Source: Longispora fulva
GTDB lineage: Bacteria > Actinomycetota > Actinomycetes > Mycobacteriales > Micromonosporaceae
Assembly (NCBI RefSeq): GCF_015751905.1
Contig: NZ_JADOUF010000001.1
Location: 7,750,001-7,814,000, forward strand
DNA length: 64,000 nt
Direction: 5' to 3'
Part shown: positions 55,079-63,966 of the stretch, piece after piece
Position numbering within the stretch: the first letter of the stretch is position 1
Layout of the letters: every line of letters begins with the position of its first letter
Notes under the pieces: model-generated
What the model was told of the DNA's origin: nothing
What the model saw: only the letters and a program-made list of their open reading frames with translations
Database searches by the model: none
Made by a program: the position numbers and the translations under genes

Positions 55079-57690
55079 AGAACTGGCTCGCGCTGCTACA
55101 CGGCGACTCCCCGGGGCTGGTGCACCTCTGCGGCACCGACGCATGGGCCGGACGCACCTTCACCCCCGACCGGCTCGCCGACGCCGCCGACTACGCCGCC
55201 CAGCTCGACGCCGAGGGCCGCGCCGGAATCTACGTCCGGATGACCACCGTCACCCGCGCCCCGAACCGGGGCGAGCGCGGTGGGGCGAACCTGTCGGCCA
55301 GCCTGCCGGCGCTGTGGGCCGACCTGGATATCGCCGGCCCCGGCCACAAGGTGGCGCCCGGGTCGCTGCCGCTGCCGCCGACCGAGACCGCCGCCCGCCA
55401 GATCATCACCACATCAGGACTCCCCGACCCGACACTGTGGATTCACTCCGGCGGCGGGCTGTACCCGATCTGGTACCTCAGCGCGGCGCACGTCATCGAC
55501 GGCGACCTCGACGAGCTGGGCGCGCTGTCCGCCAAGTGGCAACACATCATCGGGGCTGCCGCTGCCCGCCTCGGCTGGCATTACGGCACCGGGGTCGGGG
55601 ACCTCGCCCGGGTGCTGCGCGTGCCGGGCACCGTCAACCGCAAGACGAACGACCCGCGCCCGTGCCGGATCGTCGAGGCCGAGGGCAGCGCGTTCACCCT
55701 CGCCGAGCTGCTCGACGCTGCCGCCGCGATCGAGCTGCCCGCCCCGGTCGCGGTCGCCGTCGCCCCCACCGCGCCCCGCGCCCGCGACCTCGCCTCGCGG
55801 TTCCGGGCACCGGGCGGCGGGCTCGGCCCGTTCGACGCGCTCGCCGAACACGCCACGTGGGGCGACATCCTCAGCCCGCTCGGCTGGTCCCTTGTGGGAC
55901 ACGAGCGCGACGGCGCCGAGCTGTGGCGCCGGCCCGACGCCACCTCGGCATACTCCGCCCGCGCCAACCACGCCGGCACCCCGACGCTCGTCGTTCACAG
56001 CGACGCCGCCGGGCTCCCGTCCGGCCCGGGGCAGCGCCTCACGATGGGCCGAGTCTGGGCGCACCTGCACCACCGGGGTGACGAGCAGGCCGCAGCCCGC
56101 GACCTGGCCGCCGCCGCTGCCGGCACCGCCGGGGCGTCGGCCGCCGCGCTCTCGCTGCCGGGCACGGTCCTCGCCGCTGTCCGGGGCACCCGGGGCGCAC
56201 GCATCCCGGCACCCCGCGCCAGCCCCGAGCAGCCGACCCCGAGGGCGGCCCCCTCGACCGAAGCGGCACCCGCCGCGCCGGTCGAGCGCCGCCTCGCCCT
56301 GGTCGACGGCACCGCCGCCCGTGCGCTGCCTGCGCCCGACCCCGAGCCGGTCGCGTCCGGGGCGCTGCCCGTCAGCTTCACCGACGACGGAAACGCCCTC
56401 CTGCTCGCCGACACCATCGGGGCCACCACCCGGTACGTGCCCGAGCGCGGCAAGTGGTTGGTGTGGGACGGCGGGCGCTGGGCGTGGGACGACGCCGGGA
56501 CGGTCATCGAGCGCGCCCGGGTCATGGTCCGGGCGCTGCCCGCAGACGACGACGCCGCCCGCAAGCACCGCACGCGGTCGCTGTCGAGGGCGGGTATCGA
56601 CGCGATGATCGCCCTTGCCCGCACCGACCGGCGGCTCGTCGCCCCGGCGGCGCTGCTCGACGGCGACCCGTTCGCGCTGTGCACCCCGGGCGGGGTGGTC
56701 GACCTGCGCACCGGAAACACGCGGCCCGCCAACCCGGCCGAGCTGCACACCCGGTCCACGCTGGTCACCGCCGATGCCGGGCACCCGGTCGAGCGTTGGT
56801 CGCGGTTCCTCGCCGACACGTTCGGGGACGACCCGGACCTCGCCGGGTACGTACAACGCATGGTCGGGTACGCCGCGACGGGCCGCGTGGCCTATCACGT
56901 GCTGCCGTTCCTGTTCGGTGCGGGCGGCAACGGAAAGTCGGTGTTCCTCGACGTGGTGCGCCGGCTGCTCGGCGACTACGCCGGGTCGGCCCCGGCTAAC
57001 TTCCTGATGGCCGGCGCCCAGCAGCACGAAACCGAGGTCGCCCGCCTCGCGGGGCTGCGGTTCGTGATCTGCTCCGAGGTCAACCAATCCGACCGGTTCG
57101 ACGAGGCGCGCATCAAGCTGCTTACTGGCGGCGACGCCCTGACGGCCCGGTTCCTGCACCGTGATCACTTCACGTTCGAGCCGTCGCACACCCTGTTTCT
57201 GATGGGCAACCACCAGCCGAGCGTGCGGTCGGGCGGCGTGAGCTTCTGGCGCCGGTTGCGGCTCATCCCGTTCACGAAGGTCGTGCCCGAGGAACGCCGC
57301 GAGGAAGGTCTCGCCGACCGCCTGGTCGACACCGAGGGGCCCGGCATCCTCGCGTGGATCGTCGCCGGGGCAGTCGACGCCCTCGCCGGGGGGCTGCGCG
57401 ACCCCGACAGCGTGAAGGCCGCCACCGACGACTACGCCGCCGAAGAGGACTCGCTCGCCCGGTTCGTGGACGACCGGTTGCACATCGGGGGCGGCGACCT
57501 GGTGCGCACCGCCACCGCCGAGGTCCGCCAGGCGTACGAAGCCTGGTGCGCCGAGGAGGGTGAGCGCGCCATCTCGTCGCAGATGTTCGGCCGCGAGCTG
57601 CGGTCGCGCTACGGGGTGACCGTCGCCCGGTCGCACGGTCGGCGCTTCTACACCGCCGTCACGCTGCTCGACGGGGTGCCCGATGCGTAG
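55057..57690 (+). CDS. P4-type primase-helicase (replication initiator)
   Basis: The 877-residue protein joins a primase-polymerase-like N-terminus (WADLDIAGPGHKVAPGSLPL, WIHSGGGLYPIWYL, VLRVPGTVNRK) to a linker. A D5/P4-type SF3 helicase follows (Walker A GAGGNGKS at about residue 622, RFVICSEVNQSDRFDEARIK, TLFLMGNHQPSV). The start is TTG at 55057 with GAAGGAG upstream, overlapping the methyltransferase by 22 bp. By analogy to P4 alpha it would recognise its own origin, unwind it and prime synthesis. An iteron cluster lies at its 3' end. Confidence 0.9.
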   Translation: MFDREEVENWLALLHGDSPGLVHLCGTDAWAGRTFTPDRLADAADYAAQLDAEGRAGIYVRMTTVTRAPNRGERGGANLSASLPALWADLDIAGPGHKVAPGSLPLPPTETAARQIITTSGLPDPTLWIHSGGGLYPIWYLSAAHVIDGDLDELGALSAKWQHIIGAAAARLGWHYGTGVGDLARVLRVPGTVNRKTNDPRPCRIVEAEGSAFTLAELLDAAAAIELPAPVAVAVAPTAPRARDLASRFRAPGGGLGPFDALAEHATWGDILSPLGWSLVGHERDGAELWRRPDATSAYSARANHAGTPTLVVHSDAAGLPSGPGQRLTMGRVWAHLHHRGDEQAAARDLAAAAAGTAGASAAALSLPGTVLAAVRGTRGARIPAPRASPEQPTPRAAPSTEAAPAAPVERRLALVDGTAARALPAPDPEPVASGALPVSFTDDGNALLLADTIGATTRYVPERGKWLVWDGGRWAWDDAGTVIERARVMVRALPADDDAARKHRTRSLSRAGIDAMIALARTDRRLVAPAALLDGDPFALCTPGGVVDLRTGNTRPANPAELHTRSTLVTADAGHPVERWSRFLADTFGDDPDLAGYVQRMVGYAATGRVAYHVLPFLFGAGGNGKSVFLDVVRRLLGDYAGSAPANFLMAGAQQHETEVARLAGLRFVICSEVNQSDRFDEARIKLLTGGDALTARFLHRDHFTFEPSHTLFLMGNHQPSVRSGGVSFWRRLRLIPFTKVVPEERREEGLADRLVDTEGPGILAWIVAGAVDALAGGLRDPDSVKAATDDYAAEEDSLARFVDDRLHIGGGDLVRTATAEVRQAYEAWCAEEGERAISSQMFGRELRSRYGVTVARSHGRRFYTAVTLLDGVPDA

Positions 57691-57943
57691 CCCGGATGCG
57701 GCACCGGAACGGGCACCCGAACGGGCACCCGGGCCGCACGGCACCGGGACAGGCCGCCGCCGGGTGCCCGATACCCCCTCGCGGGTGCCCGTCTGGTGCC
57801 CGATTTTCGAGGCGACGGGCACCCGCCTTTCCCCAGCTCATCCATAGCGGGTGCCCGATGGTGCCTGAGTTTCAGCGGTATTGGTTCTCACACGCACACA
57901 TAAGAGAGAACAACCCCCGCCGCGACCGTCACCATCGGGCACC
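57675..57943. other. Candidate replication origin: ten GGTGCCCG iterons
   Basis: The 8-mer GGTGCCCG or its complement occurs at 57675, 57710 (c), 57722 (c), 57763, 57784, 57795, 57816 (c), 57850, a one-mismatch copy at 57860, and 57936 (c); (c) marks CGGGCACC. The first copy is within the primase gene. A relatively AT-rich stretch at 57865-57915 lies among them and could be the unwinding site. The 273-bp gap has no convincing gene. Phage P4 has 8-bp GGTG-type iterons recognised by its alpha primase-helicase, which is a close parallel. Confidence 0.7.
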
Positions 57944-57963
57944 CCCGACCCACGGGGTTCGCC

Positions 57964-58488
57964 ATGTCCGATCACATGATCACCACCCAGGTACTACCCG
58001 GCCCGTGCCGCCGCTGCCGCTCCCTGGTCCTCACCGGGGTCGCCGAGGGCGTGCCCGTCAACGCCGACGCGCAGCCCCTCGACCGCGACGGGGTGTTCGC
58101 CGCCCTGCTCGGCGGGCGCTCGACCTACGTGCTCCAGCGCGGCGAGCTGGTGCGCCTCGACGCCACCCGTGCCGGGCTCACCGGCCCGGTAGTGGCGGAT
58201 CACCGATGCGGGGAACCGCTCCCGGCCCCGCCGCCCGCACCGCCGCCGAGGGCTGCCCCTCCGGCCGCGGTTCCGTACATCTCCCGCAACGCGAACCGGG
58301 TACGCGAGCACCTGCTCGCCCACGGCCCGGACCTCACCACCGGGGTCGCGGTCCGGCTGGGGCTGTCCGTCGAGACGGCCGAGAACTTGCTACGCCGCCT
58401 GGTCGCCGCCGGGCAGGCCGAGCGCATCGCGGGCGTGATCCCCGCTCCATGGCGCGCTGTCGCCGCCGAACTCATCCCGCCGTACTAA
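57964..58488 (+). CDS. Phage hypothetical with N-terminal Cys pair and C-terminal winged helix
   Basis: The 174-residue protein has CRRC near residue 15 and a matching HRC near residue 80, a probable small zinc site. A Pro/Ala-rich linker follows, then a helical domain (NRVREHLLAHGPDLTTGVAV, RLGLSVETAENLLRRLVAAG) that reads as a winged helix. The role is unknown. It is the first gene after the iteron cluster. Confidence 0.7.
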   Translation: MSDHMITTQVLPGPCRRCRSLVLTGVAEGVPVNADAQPLDRDGVFAALLGGRSTYVLQRGELVRLDATRAGLTGPVVADHRCGEPLPAPPPAPPPRAAPPAAVPYISRNANRVREHLLAHGPDLTTGVAVRLGLSVETAENLLRRLVAAGQAERIAGVIPAPWRAVAAELIPPY

Positions 58489-58501
58489 GGAGGCACACCC
58501 C

Positions 58502-58939
58502 TTGTCCGAACTCATTGCCTCGTTCTACGCCTACGGCGACCCCGCCCCGCAAGGCAGCCTCAAGCACGTCGGCGGCGGGCGCCTGGTCGACTCGTCGCGC
58601 CGACTCCGGCCGTGGCGCCAGCTCGTCACCGCCGCCGCCCGCGAGGCGCTGCGGGTGTCCGGGCAGACCGAGCCCCACCTCGGGCCGGTGCAAGTCCTGG
58701 CCGTGCTCACGGTGCCCAAGCCCAAGAGCGCCCCCAAGCGCATCCAGACATGGCCGAGCAAGCGCCCCGACGTCGACAAGCTCGCCCGCGCCATCCTCGA
58801 CGCCCTCACCGACGCCGGGGTGTGGCACGACGACGCCCAGGTCGTCGAGTTGACGGCCGTGAAGGTCTACCCCGACGAGCACCCGCTCGCGCTGCCGACG
58901 ACCGGCGCCTACATCCAGATTTGGAGCGTGACCGAGTGA
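58502..58939 (+). CDS. rusA: RusA-family Holliday junction resolvase
   Basis: The 145-residue protein has the RusA signature RPDVDKLARAILDALTDAG followed by VWHDDAQVVEL, with the catalytic aspartates. RusA dimers cut four-way junctions and can clear branched DNA before packaging. The TTG start is supported by AGGAGG 8 nt upstream. It is coupled to the next gene by a GTGA overlap. Confidence 0.9.
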   Translation: MSELIASFYAYGDPAPQGSLKHVGGGRLVDSSRRLRPWRQLVTAAAREALRVSGQTEPHLGPVQVLAVLTVPKPKSAPKRIQTWPSKRPDVDKLARAILDALTDAGVWHDDAQVVELTAVKVYPDEHPLALPTTGAYIQIWSVTE

Positions 58940-59616
58940 AGACCCTCCCCGCCGTGCTGTGCTGCTCGCCGCGCTGCGCCCGAACCGAGGACAAGGCCGC
59001 GCTTGACCCGCGCCCGGCCGCCCCGGGCTACGTCCTGTGCTGGACGTGCCGCGACCGCGCCGAGGAATACCTCACCAGCCTCGCCAGGCTGTACCTGGAC
59101 TGTGAGGCCGCGATGATCCGGGCGACGGGGCTGCACGACAAGGTGTCGGGCACGTCGTCGCCGGGGCTGCCGCTCAACCTGGTCGCCGCCGAGGCCCGCT
59201 CGCGCATCGTCGCGGTGCTCGCGGAGTGGGCCGGCATGGTGGTCGACGAGCGGGGGATCGACGCACCGAAGCGGGAAGCCGGCGCCCTGGTCGACTTCCT
59301 GCTCGGTCAACTCCGGTGGCTGGGCGCGCACCCCGCCGCCGGGGACCTGTGCGACGAGCTGGCCGACCTGGTGCACGCCGCCGACCGCGCCGCCTATCCC
59401 AGCCCGCCCCGGCGGACCCAGCTCGGGCGGCGCTGCCTGTTCACCGAGTGCGGCGGCGTGCTGGTCGGGGTGGTGCACGTCGACCGCCCGGAACGGTCCC
59501 GCATCGAGTGCGACCTCGACCCGGCCGCGCACCGCTGGGCACGTGATCAGTGGATGGCGGTACGCCGCGCCGCGAAGGTCACCCCCGTCGCCCGCCCGGT
59601 CGGGATGGCGGCGTGA
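58936..59616 (+). CDS. Zinc-finger-containing phage hypothetical (OvmZ-like architecture)
   Basis: The 226-residue protein has N-terminal cysteines (CCSPRC and CWTC), a helical middle (RIVAVLAEWAGMVVDERG, then ALVDFLLGQLRWLGAHPAAG) and C-terminal CLFTECGG plus a later Cys. This three-part layout occurs in many actinobacterial prophage and plasmid proteins, sometimes called OvmZ, whose function is unknown. Starts overlap on both sides, so it is co-translated with rusA and the next gene. Confidence 0.7.
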   Translation: MKTLPAVLCCSPRCARTEDKAALDPRPAAPGYVLCWTCRDRAEEYLTSLARLYLDCEAAMIRATGLHDKVSGTSSPGLPLNLVAAEARSRIVAVLAEWAGMVVDERGIDAPKREAGALVDFLLGQLRWLGAHPAAGDLCDELADLVHAADRAAYPSPPRRTQLGRRCLFTECGGVLVGVVHVDRPERSRIECDLDPAAHRWARDQWMAVRRAAKVTPVARPVGMAA

Positions 59617-59798
59617 GCCGGGTCGCGGCGCTGACCGCCGCCGACGTCTCCGCGCTGTCCGGGCGCCCGCTGGGCACGATCTACCGCCTCGCGTCCGAGC
59701 AGCGCTGGCGGCGCCACCGCGAGGCGGGCAAGGTGTTCTACCTGCTAGAAGACGTCGAACACCTGCTCGTAACGACCCCCACAGCCAAGATCCATTGA
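59613..59798 (+). CDS. Small HTH protein (excisionase/MerR-like)
   Basis: The 61-residue protein is one winged-helix unit: LTAADVSALSGRPLGTIYRL, then RWRRHREAGKVFYLLEDVE. It resembles the DNA-binding domains of phage excisionases and small MerR-like regulators. Its position far from the integrase makes the excisionase role uncertain. It is the last gene before a terminator. Confidence 0.65.
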   Translation: MSRVAALTAADVSALSGRPLGTIYRLASEQRWRRHREAGKVFYLLEDVEHLLVTTPTAKIH

Positions 59799-59854
59799 CC
59801 ATCTGACCTGGACCGAAGAGGATAGATACCAGGTTGGTGCACTGCACCCGAGAG

Positions 59855-59885
59855 AGCCCCGAGCCGATGCGGCCGGGGCTTCTTT
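59855..59885 (+). terminator. Terminator of the early operon
   Basis: AGCCCCG pairs with CGGGGCT and encloses a second stem GCCG/CGGC, followed by TCTTT. A TTGACC at 59795 with GAGGAT 17 bp later could be a promoter giving a transcript of only about 55 nt that ends here. The rest of the 207-bp gap to 60005 shows nothing else. Confidence 0.75.
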
Positions 59886-60005
59886 CGTCCCGCCGCCCCG
59901 TCGGGCGCACCCGGCCACAACAACCCACACCGATGCCGGCCGACGAGTCGCGCCCCGCCGGGGCGGCGGTTGAACCCCGAACACATACCCCCGGGAGGTG
60001 CCGCC

Positions 60006-60512
60006 GTGTCGCACGCCCACGAGGCCGCCATCCCGCTGCACGTCGTGCCCCTGGACCTGGCCGCAGCGAACCGCATGGTGGCTACCCTGCACCGCCACCA
60101 CCCCAAGGTGGCCAGCCACCGCTACAGCATCGGCGTCATCGACGACCAGGGCGTCATCCGGGGCGCGGCCATCCTCAGCCGACCGGCCGCGCGCATGACC
60201 GACTGGCACACCGTCGTTGAGGTGTCCCGCCTCGTCACCGACGGCACCCCGAACGCCTGCTCGATGCTCTACGGCGCCGCAGCCCGCGCCGCCAAGGCCC
60301 TCGGTTTCCGCAGGGTGCAGACGTTCATCCTGGACACCGAACCCGGCACTACGCTGCGGGCCGCCGGCTGGGTGCTCGACGGCGTCTCGCCGGGCGGTTC
60401 CTGGGCCAGCCCCAGCCGCCCGGCCCGCGACCTGCACCCGACCGGCCCCAAACAGCGCTGGGTCAAGGACGTGAATCCCGTCCGACCGCGCCGGGCCGAC
60501 CTCGACGGGTAG
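60006..60512 (+). CDS. XF1762 family phage protein (acetyltransferase-like)
   Basis: The 168-residue protein matches the XF1762 family in motif order: LDLAAANRMVATLHRHHPKV, YSIGVIDDQGVIRGAAILSR, VEVSRLVTDGTPNACSMLYG, and AAGWVLDG near the end. These phage proteins have a GNAT-like fold; substrates are not known. The GTG has GGGAGG 8 nt upstream. Confidence 0.85.
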   Translation: MSHAHEAAIPLHVVPLDLAAANRMVATLHRHHPKVASHRYSIGVIDDQGVIRGAAILSRPAARMTDWHTVVEVSRLVTDGTPNACSMLYGAAARAAKALGFRRVQTFILDTEPGTTLRAAGWVLDGVSPGGSWASPSRPARDLHPTGPKQRWVKDVNPVRPRRADLDG

Positions 60513-60515
60513 CCC

Positions 60516-60860
60516 GTGCCGCGCGCCGCGAAAACGTGCTCGACCCGCGACTGTCCGAACATCACCCGCGCCGGTCGGTGCGCCGACTGCCGCCGCGCCG
60601 CCGAGGCCGCCCGGGGCAGCGCCCGGGAACGCGGTTACGACGCCCGGTGGGACCGCACCCGCGCGGCCTTCCTCGCCCGCCGCCCACGGTGTGCACGCCT
60701 CGGCTGCACCCGAACGGCGACCGATGTGGACCACCGCGACGGGCTCGGCCCGCTCGGTCCCCGAGGCCACGACCCGGCCAACCTCCGGCCGCTGTGCCAC
60801 GAGCATCATTCGCAGCGCACCGCCCGCGACCAGCCCGGCGGGTGGAACCGTCGCGTGTGA
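60516..60860 (+). CDS. HNH endonuclease near the packaging genes
   Basis: The 114-residue protein has paired cysteines (CSTRDCPN and CADC; CARLGC) and an HNH core: DVDHRDGLGPLG, DPANLRPLCHEHHSQRT. HNH proteins beside terminase are often needed for genome packaging. Here a leftward gene lies between it and terS. The GTG starts 3 nt after the previous stop. Confidence 0.87.
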   Translation: MPRAAKTCSTRDCPNITRAGRCADCRRAAEAARGSARERGYDARWDRTRAAFLARRPRCARLGCTRTATDVDHRDGLGPLGPRGHDPANLRPLCHEHHSQRTARDQPGGWNRRV

Positions 60861-60962
60861 CCGTCCGTCACCGTGGCACCCCAGGGGAGAACCCCCTTAT
60901 GTCCGGTTTGGGGGACCGCCGGGGAGGGGGATTTTGTTCTGTACGCAACCCAGGGTTTCCCT

Positions 60963-61742
60963 CTACCGGAGATGATTGCGCAGGCGGAACCAGGTTCCGC
61001 ACCGCGCGCCCTTGGCGTTGTTGCAGGGCTGACACGCACGCATGAGGTTGTACCAAACGTCCCGCCCTCCCTTGGCGATCGGGAAGACGTGATCCGTGTG
61101 TTCAGCAGTTGCACCGCAGTAGCCGCACGGGTCGTTCCTGATTGCCCGCCGGTAGTCCGTGGCCAACGCCCGATCCATGGCGTCCAGCCCCACTCCGGCA
61201 CGCTTCCGGCGACGGTTGAAGCTTGCCTGGGCTACCTCGGGATTGTTGCGGTTGTACTGGCGTTTGTACTCGCTCAGGTACTCCCTGTTGGCCTGGTTGT
61301 ACTCCCGGTTGTAGTGGGGCTTGCACATAGCTCCGGAGTAGGCAACCGCTCCACAGTCACAGCGACCCGGCGGCGGCTTGGGTACGTCGAGACCCGGGAT
61401 GCGCGGATCGTCATATCGCCACCAGTGAATGTAGTGCTTCCAGCACCAACCCCTTGAGTGCTGCGGACCGGCGCACCCGGACAGTGTGCATTCTCGGGTT
61501 CGCACGGGTTCGTACGGCTCTAGCGTTCCCCTGTGGAACATCCGCCAGTAGTGCGGGGTGCACAGCCCATTAGCGTGAACCGGGCCGTCGCATCCGTCAG
61601 CGGTGCATGAGGTAGGCCGCGTCAAGGGCTTGACCAGGCCGCGTTTCCGGTGCCACTCGTAGTGCTTGCGGCAGTAACCCCGGGTCTGATTCGGTCGGGG
61701 GCAGTCGTCAACGCAACAAATGCCTGTATTCGGCCTGGACAT
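60963..61742 (-). CDS. HNH endonuclease with four tandem Cys/His finger repeats
   Basis: The 259-residue leftward protein has four repeats of the form C-x3-4-C (C-x-C in the fourth)...G-x(0-1)-C-x2-H: CCVDDC...GYCRKHYEWH, CTADGC...GLCTPHYWR, CTLSGC...GWCWKHYIHW, CDCG...AMCKPHYNREY. A basic linker and an HNH domain follow (CGYCGATAEHTDHVFPIAKG, CQPCNNAKG). The gene is less GC-rich than its neighbours and runs against the late genes. That suggests a mobile, homing-type nuclease that entered the packaging region. Confidence 0.85.
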   Translation of the reverse strand: MSRPNTGICCVDDCPRPNQTRGYCRKHYEWHRKRGLVKPLTRPTSCTADGCDGPVHANGLCTPHYWRMFHRGTLEPYEPVRTRECTLSGCAGPQHSRGWCWKHYIHWWRYDDPRIPGLDVPKPPPGRCDCGAVAYSGAMCKPHYNREYNQANREYLSEYKRQYNRNNPEVAQASFNRRRKRAGVGLDAMDRALATDYRRAIRNDPCGYCGATAEHTDHVFPIAKGGRDVWYNLMRACQPCNNAKGARCGTWFRLRNHLR

Positions 61743-61816
61743 GGTGGCACTGTACGGGGCGTCACTGACAAAACCGCCAGGCGGCCTCATGATTCACGAT
61801 GGGTGGGGTGGTGACC

Positions 61817-62272
61817 ATGCCCGCCCTCCCGAAGCGCAACCCCGCACGGCGGAACCGCTCCGCGACGGCGGCCACCCTCAGCGCCGTGCACGACGTCGCC
61901 GCGCCCGAGCTGCCTGCCGGCCGTGCCTGGCACGAGCAGACGGTCGCGTGGTGGGCCGACATCTGGGCGTCGCCCATGGCCCCCGAGTTCGACCCGTCGG
62001 ACCTGCACGGGCTGCTGGCGCTGGCCGCGCTCGTCGATGACTTCTGGAACGCCGACACCGCCCGGGAACGCGCCGCCCTCGCAGGCGAAATCCGGTTGCA
62101 GCGGCAGTGTTTCGGCCTCTCGCCGATCGACCGGCGGCGGCTGCAATGGGAGATCGAGCGCACCGACGAGGCCGTCGACAAGGGCCGCCGCCGCCGTGCC
62201 GCCGACCCCGTTCCGTCCCCGCCGCCTGGCCCGGACGACGACCCCCGGGCGTTGCTGCACGCCGTGACCTAG
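61817..62272 (+). CDS. Phage terminase small subunit
   Basis: The 151-residue protein is typical of small terminase subunits of actinobacterial phages: TVAWWADIWASPMAPEFDPS, DLHGLLALAALVDDFWNA and EIRLQRQCFGLSPIDRRRLQ, with a basic Pro-rich tail. It recognises the packaging site and recruits the large subunit. ATG at 61817 is preferred over 61799 because a GGTGG-type site precedes it. Confidence 0.87.
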   Translation: MPALPKRNPARRNRSATAATLSAVHDVAAPELPAGRAWHEQTVAWWADIWASPMAPEFDPSDLHGLLALAALVDDFWNADTARERAALAGEIRLQRQCFGLSPIDRRRLQWEIERTDEAVDKGRRRRAADPVPSPPPGPDDDPRALLHAVT

Positions 62273-62282
62273 CCGGCTGGGG

Positions 62283-63956
62283 GTGCGCACCGTGGCGACG
62301 TTCATGGTTCCGCCCCCGGACCCGACGCCGTGGCCGACGCTCGGTCCGCAGATCTGCGACCTGATCGAGGCGCGAGCCGTGCATGGCCCCGGCGACCTGC
62401 GCGGGCAACCGGCTCGGGTCGACGCCGAGACCCGCGCGCTGATCTACCGGATGTATGAGGTGCACCCGCGAGGGCACCCCCGCGCCGGCCGGCGGCGGTT
62501 CAAGCGCGTCGGGCTGTCGATGCGAAAGGGCAGCGCGAAGACCGAAAAGGCTGCGTGGGTGCTATTCGCCGAGCTTCACCCTGAGGGGCCGGTGCGCTGC
62601 GACGGGTGGCGCGAGGTCGATGGTGTCTGGCAACCGGTCGGCCGCCCGGTCGTCGACCCGTACATCCCGATGATCGCCTACACCGCCGACCAAGCCGAGG
62701 AACTGGCGTATGGCGCGCTGCTGGTGATGTGCACCGAGGGGCCAGACGCCGATCTTTTCGACGCCGGACTCGCACGCATCACCCGCGCCTACGGCGATGG
62801 CAAGGCCGAGGCCCTGGCGTCCTCGCCGAGCGCCGCCGACGGTGCGCGCACCACGGCTCAACATTTCGACGAGACGCACCGCCTGATCCTGCCCCGGATG
62901 CGAGACGCCCACCAGACGATGCTGGCCAACATTCCGAAAAGGACGTTGGCTGACGCCTGGTCGTTGGAGACGACGACCACCTACGCCGAGGGCGAGGGCA
63001 GCGTTGCCGAGGGCACGCACCGCTACGCCGAGCAGGTCGCCGCCGGCAAGGTGCACGACAAGACCCTGTTTTTCTTCCATCGGGAGGCCGCCACGCGGGC
63101 CGGGGAAGACCTGGCCGACCCCGCCCAGATCGACGCCGCCATCCGCGAGGCGTCCGGCCCGGCCCTGGCGCTGTGGCCGGATTTCGACGGCCAGGTCGAG
63201 GCCATCGCCAGCCTGTACAACCAGCCCGACACCGACCGGGCGTACTGGGAACGCGTGTGGCTCAACCGGCGGGTCAGCTCGGCCCGGCAGGCGTTCGACG
63301 TGGCCCGCTGGCGAGACCTGGCCCGGCCCAACGTGCGAATCCGCGAAGGCGAGCCCATCGTGATCGGGTTCGACGGCGCGCGCTGGCGCGATGCCTGCGG
63401 GGCTGTCGCCACGCACATCGAGACCGGTTACCAATGGCCCCTCGCACTGTGGGAACGCCCGACCGGCCTGTTGGTGGGGCACGAGACCGACCCGGATGTC
63501 TGGGAGGTCACCGACGACCAGGTCGACGGCACGGTCGCCGACGCGATGGCCCGGTACCGGGTCCTCGCGCTGTACGCCGACCCGCCGAGGTTCGAGGCCA
63601 ACGTCGCGAAGTGGGCCGGCCGGTTCGGCGACCACCGGGTCCTGGAGTGGTACACCAACCGGCCCAAGCCGATCGGTGTGGCCATGCGGGCGTTCAACAC
63701 CGCGATCACCTCGGGCGAGTTGACCCACAGCGGGGATGCCGACTACGTCCGCCACATCGGCAACGCCCGGCGGGGCGACCTGCGGGTCCTCGACGACGAC
63801 GACACGCCCCTGTGGACCATCTACAAGCCCCGGCCCGACAGCGAGCAGTACATCGACCTCGCCATGTGCGGCGTCTTGAGCTGGCAAGCACGCCTCGACG
63901 TGCTGCGGCGCGGCAACTGGCAGCGACCCACCGGAAAAATGATCATCATGCGCTAG
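62283..63956 (+). CDS. Phage terminase large subunit
   Basis: The 557-residue packaging motor has a variant Walker A (MRKGSAKTEKAAW, about residue 80) and Walker B/acid in TAQHFDETHR. The C-terminal nuclease has VIGFDGARWRDACG and LYADPPRFEANVAKW carrying the metal aspartates. It cuts concatemers and pumps DNA into the procapsid. The GTG lies 11 nt after the terS stop. The gene appears complete. Confidence 0.92.
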   Translation: MRTVATFMVPPPDPTPWPTLGPQICDLIEARAVHGPGDLRGQPARVDAETRALIYRMYEVHPRGHPRAGRRRFKRVGLSMRKGSAKTEKAAWVLFAELHPEGPVRCDGWREVDGVWQPVGRPVVDPYIPMIAYTADQAEELAYGALLVMCTEGPDADLFDAGLARITRAYGDGKAEALASSPSAADGARTTAQHFDETHRLILPRMRDAHQTMLANIPKRTLADAWSLETTTTYAEGEGSVAEGTHRYAEQVAAGKVHDKTLFFFHREAATRAGEDLADPAQIDAAIREASGPALALWPDFDGQVEAIASLYNQPDTDRAYWERVWLNRRVSSARQAFDVARWRDLARPNVRIREGEPIVIGFDGARWRDACGAVATHIETGYQWPLALWERPTGLLVGHETDPDVWEVTDDQVDGTVADAMARYRVLALYADPPRFEANVAKWAGRFGDHRVLEWYTNRPKPIGVAMRAFNTAITSGELTHSGDADYVRHIGNARRGDLRVLDDDDTPLWTIYKPRPDSEQYIDLAMCGVLSWQARLDVLRRGNWQRPTGKMIIMR

Positions 63957-63966
63957 GGGGTGGCAC

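Noticed and set aside
57696-57963. Open frame running through the iteron region
   Set aside because: Its peptide only reflects the repeated GGGCACCC units (HPNGHPG-like), it has no start signal, and the region fits an origin better.
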